Positions 7,988-15,953 of a DNA stretch of 64,000 nt are shown here, piece after piece; the first letter of the stretch is position 1, and every line of letters starts with the position of its first letter. The DNA is taken from NCBI GenBank assembly GCA_963753905.1, contig CAVWDZ010000001.1, positions 434,001-498,000 on the forward strand, given 5' to 3'. The stretch is from Bog-756 sp963753905. GTDB lineage: Bacteria; Actinomycetota; Acidimicrobiia; Acidimicrobiales; RAAP-2. The notes beneath the pieces are model-generated. The model was not told the DNA's origin and made no database searches. It saw only the letters and a list, made by a program, of their open reading frames with translations. The translations under genes were made by a program, and so were the position numbers.

Positions 7988-9045
7988 AGCGACTCCACTT
8001 CCGCGAGCGCCAGCTCGCCGAGTCTGCCGACGTGGTCGGCGAACCGGTCGACCCCGCTCCGGTCACCTGCGGCCGCACCCCCGGCGTAGCGGGCGTGGAC
8101 CCCCTGGAGGATGCAGGCCAGCTTCCAGAACCCGAAGGCCCGGTAGTAGGGGATCGAGGAGACGTCGAGCCCCGACGCGGCGGCATAGCGGTCGCGCAGC
8201 TCGGCGCGGGTGGCGAACCCGGGCAGGGTGGTCGGGGCCACGCCGAGCAGCGCCTGGATCGGGTCGCCGTCCTCGGCCCAGTAGACGAGCAGGAGGCCGA
8301 GGTCCGCGAGCGGGTCACCGAGGGAGCAGATCTCCCAGTCGAGGATGGCCCGTACCGAGCCCGCGTCGTCGAGGACCGTGTTGTCCAGTCGGTAGTCCCC
8401 GTGCACGATGGAGACCGCCTGCTGCTCGGGAACCCGCGCCGCGAGCAGCGCGTGCACCGCGTCGACGACCGCCGGCCCGCGCGCGCCGTCGACCGTGGAC
8501 TGGCTGAACTGGCCGTGCCACCGCTTGAGCTGACGTGTGATGTACCCGTCCCGTCGGGCGAAGTCCCCGAGGCCGACCGCGTCCACATCGACCCGGTGGA
8601 GCCCGGCCAACGTGTCGACGAGCGAGTCGCTCGCGTGGGCTCTGGCGCCCTCGTCGAGCTCGGCCGCGGCGGCTTCGTCGCGCAGGATGTGGCCCTCGAC
8701 GAACGACATCACGTAGAAGGGGGCTCCGTTGACGTCGGGGTCGGTGCAGAGCCCGAGGGTGCGGGGCACCGGGACGGCGGTCCTCCCGAGCGCCGTGATC
8801 ACCGTGTGCTCACGCGCCATGTCATGGGCGGTCGGCAGGACGTGGCTCATCGGTGGTCTGCGCAGCGCGATCGCGCGGCCCGCCGCGTCGGTCACCCGGT
8901 AGGTGAGGTTGGACCTCCCCCCGGCGATGAGCTCGAAGGAGAAGGGCGGCAGCGCCCCGGGCACGACCGCGGCGATCCAGTCGCTCACCGGCCCCCGTGC
9001 GATCCCCTCCACCTCGGCCCCGGCGGTGTGCGTGACCACATCCAT
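7984..9045 (-). CDS. Aminoglycoside-phosphotransferase-fold protein (ACAD10-like kinase family)
   Basis: This 353-residue APH/ChoK-fold protein has the catalytic loop IVHGDYRLDN (Brenner motif HGD.R..N) and the metal-binding ILDWEICSLGDPLADLG motif. The N-terminal region contains the SNLTYRVTDAAGRAIALRRPP nucleotide-binding strand pair. The RRPP and SLGDPLADLG variants are those of the family linked to acyl-CoA dehydrogenase/fatty-acid genes rather than drug resistance. The substrate is unknown, possibly a hydroxyacyl compound. It is translationally coupled to PAC2 downstream. Start ATG 9045 has TAGCGT 6 bases upstream and no ribosome site, again a leaderless pattern. Confidence 0.85.
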   Translation of the reverse strand: MDVVTHTAGAEVEGIARGPVSDWIAAVVPGALPPFSFELIAGGRSNLTYRVTDAAGRAIALRRPPMSHVLPTAHDMAREHTVITALGRTAVPVPRTLGLCTDPDVNGAPFYVMSFVEGHILRDEAAAAELDEGARAHASDSLVDTLAGLHRVDVDAVGLGDFARRDGYITRQLKRWHGQFSQSTVDGARGPAVVDAVHALLAARVPEQQAVSIVHGDYRLDNTVLDDAGSVRAILDWEICSLGDPLADLGLLLVYWAEDGDPIQALLGVAPTTLPGFATRAELRDRYAAASGLDVSSIPYYRAFGFWKLACILQGVHARYAGGAAAGDRSGVDRFADHVGRLGELALAEVESL

Positions 9046-9051
9046 GCCCCG

Positions 9052-9057
9052 ACGCTA
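9052..9057 (-). promoter_or_regulatory. -10 hexamer of the phosphotransferase-PAC2 operon
   Basis: Minus-strand TAGCGT ends 6 bases before the ATG at 9045. Confidence 0.45.
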
Positions 9058-9110
9058 CCCGCGCCACCCGCACCTTCCTCGCCACGGCCGGGCAGGAGCG
9101 GTCCGCCCGA

Positions 9111-9116
9111 TATCGT
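9111..9116 (+). promoter_or_regulatory. -10 hexamer of the thioredoxin-TPR gene
   Basis: TATCGT ends 7 bases before ATG 9124; the GGAGGA between them would then be at the very 5' end of the message or untranscribed. Confidence 0.4.
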
Positions 9117-9123
9117 CGGAGGA

Positions 9124-9843
9124 ATGGTCGACGTCACCGATGCCACGTTCGAAGAGGAGGTTCTCCGCCGTTCCTCCGAGGTCCCCGTGGTGGTCGACCT
9201 CTGGGCGCCGTGGTGCGGGCCCTGCACGACCCTCGGCCCGATGCTCGAGCGGGCGGTGGCGGCCACGGAGGGCGCGGTGACCCTGGCCAAGGTCAACGTG
9301 GACGAGAACCCGGAGATCTCGGCCGGGTTCCGGGTCCAGTCGATCCCTGCGGTCTTCGCCCTGCGGGACGGTGCGGTCGTCGACCAGTTCATCGGCGCCC
9401 TGCCCGAGGAGGCGGTTCGGTCGTTCGTCGAGCGGCTCGTGCCCGTCTCGTCCGAGGCCGACCGGCTCGCGTCCGAGGGCCGTGCCGCGGGGGACGAGGA
9501 CCTCCTCGAGCGTGCGCTCGAATTGCAGCCCGATCACCCCGAGGCCATCGTCGCGCTGGCCGGGTTGCTCATCGGCAGGGGAGCCACCGACGAGGCGATG
9601 ACGCTGCTGCAGCGGATCCCCGAGACGCCCGAGACGAGGCACCTGCTGGCCGAAGCCCGGCTCGCCGCCAACCACACCGACCTCGGGGAGACCGATGTGG
9701 ACGCCCGGCTGACCGGACTGCTGGACCGGGCGCGGGACGAACCCGACGCGCATCAGGAATTCCTGGACCTGCTCGAGACGCTCGGGCCCGATGACCCGCG
9801 CACCGCGACCTACCGCAGGGCCCTGGCCTCCCGGCTCTTCTGA
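9124..9843 (+). CDS. cnoX: Thioredoxin-TPR co-chaperone (CnoX/YbbN-like)
   Basis: This 239-residue protein has a thioredoxin domain (residues 1-110) with the intact WCGPC redox centre in VDLWAPWCGPC and the cis-Pro loop QSIPAVFAL. A C-terminal helical TPR-like region follows (ALELQPDHPEAIVALAGLL and after). This architecture is the CnoX/YbbN holdase family that protects proteins from oxidation and hands them to DnaK or GroEL. Many family members have lost CxxC, but here both cysteines are present, so reductase activity is possible. The frame stays open far upstream against the phosphotransferase gene, but ATG 9124 begins the conserved fold and has -10 TATCGT at 9111-9116. Confidence 0.88.
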   Translation: MVDVTDATFEEEVLRRSSEVPVVVDLWAPWCGPCTTLGPMLERAVAATEGAVTLAKVNVDENPEISAGFRVQSIPAVFALRDGAVVDQFIGALPEEAVRSFVERLVPVSSEADRLASEGRAAGDEDLLERALELQPDHPEAIVALAGLLIGRGATDEAMTLLQRIPETPETRHLLAEARLAANHTDLGETDVDARLTGLLDRARDEPDAHQEFLDLLETLGPDDPRTATYRRALASRLF

Positions 9844-9870
9844 CCGCTCCACCCGCCCGGCGGAGGCCGG

Positions 9871-9876
9871 TAGCGT
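9871..9876 (+). promoter_or_regulatory. -10 hexamer of folP-holA
   Basis: TAGCGT ends 7 bases before GTG 9884, consistent with a leaderless message. Confidence 0.45.
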
Positions 9877-9883
9877 CGGCCCG

Positions 9884-10726
9884 GTGCGCGCCACCACTCT
9901 CCGCCTCGGCCAGCGGGTCCTCCCGATCGGCCGGCGTGCCCTGGTCATGGGCATCCTCAACCGGACCCCCGACTCCTTCTACGACAAGGGCGCGACCTTC
10001 GCCCTCGACGACCTGGTGAAGCGCGCCGCCTGCATGCTCGAGGAGGGTGCCGACCTGCTCGATGTGGGTGGGGTCAAGGCCGGTCCCGGCCCCGAGGTGG
10101 GGGAGGCCGAGGAGCTCGACCGGGTGGTCCCGGCCATCGAGGCCCTCGCCACCCGGTTCGACGTCGCGCTCTCGGTCGACACCTGGCGCGCCACGGTGGC
10201 ACGCGAGGCCTACGCCGCCGGCGCGGTGGTGGGGAACGACATCAGCGGGTTCTCCGACCCCGACTACCTTCCGGCGGCTGCCGCGGCGGGGGCGACGGTG
10301 GTCGCGACCCACATCCGCCTCGCGCCGAGGGTCCCCGATCCTGCTCCCGTCTATGCCGACGTCGTCGAGACGGTCTGCCGGTTCCTCGGGGAGCGGGCGT
10401 CCTCGGCCCTGGCCGCCGGCCTGACCCCGGACCGTGTCGTCCTCGACGCGGGCCTCGACCTCGGCAAGACCCCCGAACAGTCGCTGACCCTGCTGCGTGC
10501 CTCGGACCGGCTCGCCGATCTCGGGTATCCCGTGCTGCTCTCCGCGTCGAACAAGCCGTTCCTCGGCGTGCTCCTCGGGCTCGAGATCGGGGAGCGGCGC
10601 GACGCCTCGTTGGCGGCGACCGCCCTCGGGGCGGCCCTCGGCTGTCGGATCATCCGGGTCCACGAGGTCGGAGCCCACCGCCAGGTCTGCGACGTCCTGG
10701 CCGCGATCGGTTCGGTCGCGCCGTGA
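9884..10726 (+). CDS. folP2: Dihydropteroate synthase paralogue, FolP2 type
   Basis: This 280-residue TIM barrel belongs to the pterin-binding family. The first loop reads MGILNRTPDSFYDKG and the second DVGGVKAGPG, where true dihydropteroate synthases have NVTPDSFSDGG and the DVGGESTRPG loop that binds p-aminobenzoate. The variant loops match the mycobacterial FolP2 paralogue, which lacks dihydropteroate synthase activity. Conserved Lys and Ser-rich pterin loops (LLSASNKPF) and the C-terminal RVHEV remain, so a pterin-like ligand is plausible. Start GTG 9884 has TAGCGT at 9871-9876. The stop overlaps the holA start (GTGA), so the two are one operon. Confidence 0.82.
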   Translation: MRATTLRLGQRVLPIGRRALVMGILNRTPDSFYDKGATFALDDLVKRAACMLEEGADLLDVGGVKAGPGPEVGEAEELDRVVPAIEALATRFDVALSVDTWRATVAREAYAAGAVVGNDISGFSDPDYLPAAAAAGATVVATHIRLAPRVPDPAPVYADVVETVCRFLGERASSALAAGLTPDRVVLDAGLDLGKTPEQSLTLLRASDRLADLGYPVLLSASNKPFLGVLLGLEIGERRDASLAATALGAALGCRIIRVHEVGAHRQVCDVLAAIGSVAP

Positions 10727-11748
10727 GCGCGCGGGCAGCGGTCACGTCGCCCACGGGTGCCGTGCCACTCGAACGGGCCGCCTACCTGGTGCGGGGGGAC
10801 GATCCGGCGCTGGTGGCCCAGGCCGCCCACGCCCTCGTCGGGCGGCTGGTCGGCGAGGGTGACCCGTCGATGACCGTCGAGGAGTTCGGCGGTCCCGGGG
10901 TCGACCCCGTCGACATCGGAGCGGTCATCGACGCCTGTACGACACCCGCGTTCCTGGTGGACCGGCGGGTGGTGGTCGTCCGTGAGGCCGGCCAGATCAC
11001 CACGGCCGACGCCAAGCGGCTCGCCGCCTACGTGGCCGATCCCCTGCCCACGACCGTCCTGGTGCTGGTGGGCGGCGGCGGCACCGTGCCACCGGTGCTC
11101 TCCAAGGCCGTCGGGGCCGCGGGAGAGGTCCTCGACACCTCGGTGGGGACGGGCAGGGCCCGGTCCCAGTGGCTCACCGACCACCTGAAGGGCGGCCCGG
11201 TCCGGCTCGACGGCGCGGCGGCCGTCCGGCTCGCCGACCACCTGGGTTCGGACATGGGCCGACTGGTCGGACTGCTCGACACGCTGGCCGCTGCCTACGG
11301 AGCGGGGGCGACGATCACCCTCGACGACCTCGAGCCGTTCCTCGGCGAGGCCGGCTCCCTCGCCCCGTGGGACCTCACCGATGCCATCGACTCGGGGAAG
11401 ACGGAGCGTGCCCTGGCCGTGCTCCGCCGGATCCTGACCGCAGGTGACTCCCACCCGCTCGTGGTCCTCTCACAACTCCACCGGCACTACCGACAGATGC
11501 TCCGGCTGGACGGGTCGGGCGTGACGACGCCGGAGCAGGCCGCCGAGGTGCTCGGGATGAAGAGCACCTTCCCGGCCAAGAAGGCACTCGCCCAGGCCCA
11601 CAAGCTCGGGTCGGGACGGATCGCCCGGGCCATCCGTCTGCTGGCCGACGCAGACCTCGACCTACGCGGGGCGACCGCGCTCCCGGGGGACGTCGTCCTC
11701 GAGGTGCTCGTAGCCCGCCTCAGCCGGCTGGTCCGCCAGGGACGCTGA
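10723..11748 (+). CDS. holA: DNA polymerase III subunit delta
   Basis: This 341-residue delta subunit of the clamp loader opens the beta sliding clamp during replication. The N-terminal AAA+-like domain begins with AAYLVRGDDPALVAQAAHALV. The DACTTPAFLVDRRVVVVREA segment corresponds to the beta-interacting region. The middle LADHLGSDMGRLVGLLDTLAAY and C-terminal HPLVVLSQLHRHYRQMLRL helices are characteristic of HolA collar domains. GTG 10723 overlaps the folP2 stop. In many actinobacteria holA neighbours rpsT; here about 23.7 kb of other genes separate them (rpsT ends at 35400). Confidence 0.93.
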   Translation: MSARAAVTSPTGAVPLERAAYLVRGDDPALVAQAAHALVGRLVGEGDPSMTVEEFGGPGVDPVDIGAVIDACTTPAFLVDRRVVVVREAGQITTADAKRLAAYVADPLPTTVLVLVGGGGTVPPVLSKAVGAAGEVLDTSVGTGRARSQWLTDHLKGGPVRLDGAAAVRLADHLGSDMGRLVGLLDTLAAAYGAGATITLDDLEPFLGEAGSLAPWDLTDAIDSGKTERALAVLRRILTAGDSHPLVVLSQLHRHYRQMLRLDGSGVTTPEQAAEVLGMKSTFPAKKALAQAHKLGSGRIARAIRLLADADLDLRGATALPGDVVLEVLVARLSRLVRQGR

Positions 11749-11810
11749 CGGGGGGGACAGACGGACCAGCCGGCAGAGGGGAAAGGGTGCCGGTGCGGCG
11801 GAGTCGGCGA

Positions 11811-12479
11811 TCAGACGGACACGGCGTCGCGGTCCTGGAGCCCGGCGTCGGCGACGTTCTCGGTCCAGTGCTCGCCGTCCCAGTAACGGAACTCGTGGCG
11901 GCCGGTCGGGTCGGCCTTCCAACCGGACGGGACGGTCATGGTCGTGCTCCCGGTGGCGGTCTGGGCGGACCGGGCCACCCGCTCGACGCCCGGGACGGCA
12001 TCGCGTTGGCGGGGCCGGTAGGCGCGGGCCAGCCCGACGGGGGAGCGCAGGGTGGAGGTGCCACCGCCACCGACCGGGAGCGAGGCGGCGTCCCCACCGA
12101 ATGGGTACGGTCCTTCGCCGCGGATCTCGCCGAAGCTGCCGAGCGCCACCGGTGCGGCGATGGTGCCGAGCGGCCGGCCGTCCTCGCGCTGCTTCTGCAC
12201 CGAGTCCTCGCCGAAGCGTTCGAAGGGGAGGCTCGCCGCCCGCCCGCCCGATGCGATGGCGACGACCTTGGGCCGGGCCCCGTAGAGGTACATGCCGAGC
12301 CCGATCAGCGGAAGGAGGAGGATCAGGACGACGTAGGCGATCCGGCTCTCCTGGGCCGCCCGCCAGGCCCACCCCGGCTTCCGGAAGAGGTCGATCACGC
12401 CGGCGACCATCGAGACGACCACGAGGCCGATCACGAGCTCGATCGAGAATGCGTTGGGACCTACGATCTGTGCGGTCAT
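11811..12479 (-). CDS. PLDc_N and DUF2510 domain membrane protein
   Basis: This 222-residue protein starts with a hydrophobic helix (residues 12-30), a short loop with DLFRKPGWAWRAAQESR, and a second helix ending LIGLGMYLYGARP. That is the two-helix PLDc_N module found at the start of cardiolipin synthase-like proteins, but no phospholipase D catalytic HKD follows. After a flexible linker the C-terminus carries a DUF2510 domain (GWKADPTGRHEFRYWDGEHWTENV), a short Trp-rich module of unknown binding role in actinobacteria. AGGAGG lies 10 bases before ATG 12479. The start overlaps the end of an upstream 66-codon frame (ATGA), and a dyad shared with the DUF1707 gene lies further upstream. Confidence 0.75.
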   Translation of the reverse strand: MTAQIVGPNAFSIELVIGLVVVSMVAGVIDLFRKPGWAWRAAQESRIAYVVLILLLPLIGLGMYLYGARPKVVAIASGGRAASLPFERFGEDSVQKQREDGRPLGTIAAPVALGSFGEIRGEGPYPFGGDAASLPVGGGGTSTLRSPVGLARAYRPRQRDAVPGVERVARSAQTATGSTTMTVPSGWKADPTGRHEFRYWDGEHWTENVADAGLQDRDAVSV

Positions 12480-12676
12480 TGAGCACTGCCTCCTGTTGTC
12501 GCCGATGTCACGGGGTGGATGGGGTCACTGAGGGCGCCGACGGTGCGGGGTGTGGGTCGGCCGTTCCTCCGGGGATCTCCCGGGGGTTCGGAACCCCGTA
12601 CCGCCTGGCTGCGACGGGTGCTGCTGCGTCCGGGGACGCCTGGTCGGTCAATGACTGCGTGCTGTATGTGAATCAT
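12476..12676 (-). CDS. Possible 66-residue upstream ORF, unproven
   Basis: An open frame of 66 codons begins at ATG 12676, 25 bases inside the dyad region, and its TGA overlaps the ATG of the PLDc_N gene in an ATGA arrangement like those of the real operon partners in this window. The product is rich in Arg, Pro, Ser and Thr with no hydrophobic core and resembles no family I know. It may be a translated leader, or the stretch may only be a 200-base untranslated leader. The overlap and the nearby operator are the only support. Confidence 0.3.
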   Translation of the reverse strand: MIHIQHAVIDRPGVPGRSSTRRSQAVRGSEPPGDPRRNGRPTPRTVGALSDPIHPVTSATTGGSAQ

Positions 12677-12700
12677 CGGTGTTGCTGAGGCACTGCATCA

Positions 12701-12724
12701 TCACTATTAGTGTTCACTATGTGA
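12701..12724. promoter_or_regulatory. Two adjacent dyads, operator candidate
   Basis: TCACT-ATT-AGTGT (12701-12713) is directly followed by TCAC-TAT-GTGA (12714-12724); the dyad centres are 12 bases apart, roughly one helical turn. The first differs in one arm base from the dyad at 6426-6438. The stretch is the most AT-rich part of the 275-base gap between dnaE2 and the PLDc_N gene. Confidence 0.5.
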
Positions 12725-12754
12725 CGTACAGTAGTCAAGCACCAGGGAAAGATT

Positions 12755-15700
12755 TCAGCGGAAGTCTCGGGAGGCCGGGACAGGGCCGAGTGGCAGCGGC
12801 TCGAATCTCTCGGCGACGAGGGTCATCGACCCCTCCGATCGCTCGATCCGACCCCGTACCAGGAGCGCCGGGCACGACCGGGCCACCGACTTCCACCGGA
12901 TCCAGGCACCCCGGGAACACACGATGTTGACCATCCCGGTCTCGTCCTCGAGGTTCAGGAACACTGCCCCGCGGGCGCTCTCGGGTTGCTGACGGTGGGT
13001 CACCACCCCCCCGACGGTGACCCGCTCGCCGGCCTGCCGGCCGGCCAGGGCGCCGGCCGGCAGCACCCCGCGCCGGTCCAGTCCATCCCGGGCCAGCTCC
13101 ATGGCCGTGGTGTCCGGGGTCATGCCGAGTGACCAGAGGTCGTCGGCGGCCCCCTCCCACGGGGTGGGTGCGGGGAGGGGTGGCGGCTCTGCCCCGGTGA
13201 CCACCCCAGGCAGCCGGTCAGCGGTGGCCTGGGACGCAGCTCCCGCCCCCCAGACGAGGGACCGGCGTCCGGTCTCCCGCCCCGGACGCCGGTCGCCACC
13301 CCCGACCCCGGCTCCGGCCAGGCCGTCGAGGGCGCCGGCGGTGGCGAGCGCCTCGAGCTGGGCGCGGCTCACCCCGGCGCGACGCACCAGGTCCTCCATG
13401 TGCGCCCAGGGGGCGCCCGCCTCGATCCGGGCCGCTGTCTCCGCCCCCACGCCGCGCACCGACGAGAGGCCGAGGCGCACCGCGCACCGCGCGGCTGCCC
13501 CGCACCCCTCCGGCTCCGTGGGGTCCTCGGGCTCGAGGGATGCGTCGGCCCGTCCCGCGTTGACGTCGGGCCGCCGGACGACCACCCCGTGGCGCTTGGC
13601 ATCTGCAACCAGGCTCTGGGGGGACCAGAACCCCATGGGCTGGGCGTTGAGCAACCCGGCGGTGAAGGCGGCCGGGTAGTGCACCTTGCACCAGGCGGTC
13701 GAGTAGACGAGGTGGGCGAAGGCCACCGAGTGGCTCTCGGGGAACCCGAAGCTGGCGAAGGCGGCGAGCGCGACGTACACCTGCTCGGCCACCTCCCCGT
13801 CCACGCCGCGGCCGGCCATCCCGGCGAACAGGCGGTCGCGCAGGCGGGCCATGCGCTCGCCGGAGCGCTTGGCGCTCATCGCCTGGCGCAGCTCGTCCGC
13901 CTCGGTCGGGGTGAACCCGGCCACGTCGATGGCGATCTGCATCAGCTGCTCCTGGAAGAGGGGAACCCCGAGCGTCCGCTCCAGCGAGGGCCGGAGCAGC
14001 GGGTGGAGGTAGGTGACCGGCTCGGTCCCGTTGCGACGCCGGATATAGGGGTGCACGGCATTGCCCTGGATGGGCCCGGGACGGATGAGGGCCACCTCGA
14101 TGGCCAGGTCGTAGAAGCAGCGCGGCCGGACCCGGGGGAGGGTGTTCATCTGGGCCCGGGACTCCACCTGGAACACGCCCACCGTGTCGGCCCGGCACAG
14201 CAGGTCGTAGACCTCGGGCTCCTGCTCGAGTCGTGCCAGGTCGATCTCCACGTGATGGAAGGCGCGCACCAGGTCGACCATGTGGTGGAGCGCGGTGAGC
14301 ATGCCGAGGCCGAGCAGGTCGAACTTGACCAGCCCGGCCGCCGCGCAGTCGTCCTTGTCCCACTGGAGCACGCTGCGTCCCGGCATCCGGCCCCACTCGA
14401 CCGGGCAGACCTCGATCACCGGACGGTCGCAGATGACCATGCCGCCCGAATGGATGCCGAGGTGGCGGGGGAAGTCGAGCAGCTCGCCGGCCAGCTCCCG
14501 GAGCAGGGGAGGGAGGTCCCCCCGCTCACCGAGGGGCTCACCCCGTTCGACCGACTTGGCCCAGACGTCCACCTCGTCGGCGGTGTGCCCGAGCGCCTTG
14601 CCCACGTCGCGCAGGGCGGAACGGGACCGGTAGGTGATGACGTTGGCCACCTGGGCGGCGTGCAGCCGCCCGTAGCGCGCGTAGACGTACTGGATGACCT
14701 CCTCGCGCCGCGAGGACTCGATGTCGACGTCGATGTCGGGGGGGCCGTCGCGGGCGGGGGAGAGGAAGCGCTCGAAGAGCAGCCCGAGGGAGACCGCGTC
14801 CACGTTGGTGATGCCGAGGGCGTAGCAGACCGCCGAGGTGGCGGCCGATCCCCGGCCCTGGCAGAGGATGTCCTCCTCCCGGCAGAACCGGACGATGTCC
14901 CAGACGGTGAGGAAGTACCCCGCGAAACCGAGCGCGCCGATGACCTCGAGCTCGTGGTCGAGCCGGGCGTGGGCGCCCGCGACCCGCTCGGCTCCCCGCG
15001 GCCCGTAGCGGTCGGCGGCACCCCGGCGGACCAGCTCGACCAGCCAGGTCTGCTCGGTGTGCCCCTCCGGTACCGGGAAGTCGGGGAGCCGTGGCGCCAC
15101 CAGGCGCAGGTCGAACGCGCAGGCCGCACCGATCTCGGCCGCCCGTTCGACCGCCCCGGGCCACCGGGCGAACCGGCGGCGCTGCTCGGCTTCGCCCCGC
15201 AGACACGCGGTGGGGGACGAGGGGAGCCATCCCTCGAGGTCCTCGAGTGGGCGTCGGGACCGCACGGCGGCCAGGGCGGTGGCCAGCGGGAAGCGGGCGG
15301 GGGTGGCGTAGTGCACGTTGTTGGTGGCGACCGGCTCCACCCCCCGCCCTGCGGCCAGGACGGCCAGGGCGTCGTTGCGGGTGGTGTCGAGCGGTGTGCC
15401 GTGGTCCCAGAGCTCGACGGCCACGCGGTCGCGCCCGAAGCGGTCGACGAGACGGTCGAGGGCGCGGCCCGCAGCGCGCGGGCCCTCCCCGGTCAACGCC
15501 GCGGCCAGCGCCCCCTTGCGGCAGCCTGTGAGGACCTGCCAGTGCCCGCCGTGGTGGTCGGCCAGGGTGTCGAGGGTGAGGAGCGGCTTGCCCTTCTCAC
15601 CGCCCGCGAGGTGGGCCTCGGCGATGACCCGCCCGAGGCGGGCGTACCCCTCGGGGTCGCGTGCCAGCACCACCAGGTGGGTGCCGTCCGGGTCGGGCAT

Positions 15701-15940
15701 CCCCGTACGCGGGTGGGCGGCGCCGGTCCCCGACAGGGTGAGCTCGGCCCCGAACACGGTGGGCAGGCCGGCGGCCCGGGCCGCCCCGGCGAAGCGGACC
15801 ACACCGTAGAGGCCGTCGTGGTCGGTGAGGGCCAGGGCGGTGAGGCCGAGCCGTGCCGCCTCTGCGGCGAGCTCCTCGGGGTGGCTGGCCCCGTCGAGGA
15901 AGGAGAAGTTGGAGTGCGCGTGGAGCTCGGCGTAGGCCAT
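12755..15940 (-). CDS. dnaE2: Error-prone DNA polymerase III alpha (translesion)
   Basis: This 1061-residue C-family polymerase has the DnaE2 length. The N-terminal PHP domain begins AELHAHSNFSFLDGASHPEEL with the metal-ligand HxH and later LTDHDGLYG. The polymerase aspartates lie in PPDIDVDIES (D402, D404, D406). The finger region includes FASFGFPESHSVAFAHLVYSTAWCKVHYPAAF. A helix-hairpin-helix and an OB fold (ERVTVGGVVTHRQQPES) complete it. DnaE2 copies damaged templates with ImuB and ImuA' during the SOS response. ATG 15940 is 13 bases after the imuB stop; the frame stays open further upstream inside imuB, but the PHP motif fixes the start. It is the last gene of the SOS operon. Confidence 0.96.
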   Translation of the reverse strand: MAYAELHAHSNFSFLDGASHPEELAAEAARLGLTALALTDHDGLYGVVRFAGAARAAGLPTVFGAELTLSGTGAAHPRTGMPDPDGTHLVVLARDPEGYARLGRVIAEAHLAGGEKGKPLLTLDTLADHHGGHWQVLTGCRKGALAAALTGEGPRAAGRALDRLVDRFGRDRVAVELWDHGTPLDTTRNDALAVLAAGRGVEPVATNNVHYATPARFPLATALAAVRSRRPLEDLEGWLPSSPTACLRGEAEQRRRFARWPGAVERAAEIGAACAFDLRLVAPRLPDFPVPEGHTEQTWLVELVRRGAADRYGPRGAERVAGAHARLDHELEVIGALGFAGYFLTVWDIVRFCREEDILCQGRGSAATSAVCYALGITNVDAVSLGLLFERFLSPARDGPPDIDVDIESSRREEVIQYVYARYGRLHAAQVANVITYRSRSALRDVGKALGHTADEVDVWAKSVERGEPLGERGDLPPLLRELAGELLDFPRHLGIHSGGMVICDRPVIEVCPVEWGRMPGRSVLQWDKDDCAAAGLVKFDLLGLGMLTALHHMVDLVRAFHHVEIDLARLEQEPEVYDLLCRADTVGVFQVESRAQMNTLPRVRPRCFYDLAIEVALIRPGPIQGNAVHPYIRRRNGTEPVTYLHPLLRPSLERTLGVPLFQEQLMQIAIDVAGFTPTEADELRQAMSAKRSGERMARLRDRLFAGMAGRGVDGEVAEQVYVALAAFASFGFPESHSVAFAHLVYSTAWCKVHYPAAFTAGLLNAQPMGFWSPQSLVADAKRHGVVVRRPDVNAGRADASLEPEDPTEPEGCGAAARCAVRLGLSSVRGVGAETAARIEAGAPWAHMEDLVRRAGVSRAQLEALATAGALDGLAGAGVGGGDRRPGRETGRRSLVWGAGAASQATADRLPGVVTGAEPPPLPAPTPWEGAADDLWSLGMTPDTTAMELARDGLDRRGVLPAGALAGRQAGERVTVGGVVTHRQQPESARGAVFLNLEDETGMVNIVCSRGAWIRWKSVARSCPALLVRGRIERSEGSMTLVAERFEPLPLGPVPASRDFR

Positions 15941-15953
15941 CGTCCCGTTCCGG

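Noticed and set aside
7984..9045. Aminoglycoside resistance gene
   Set aside because: APH fold only; motif variants and coupling to PAC2 fit the ACAD10-like family rather than antibiotic kinases.
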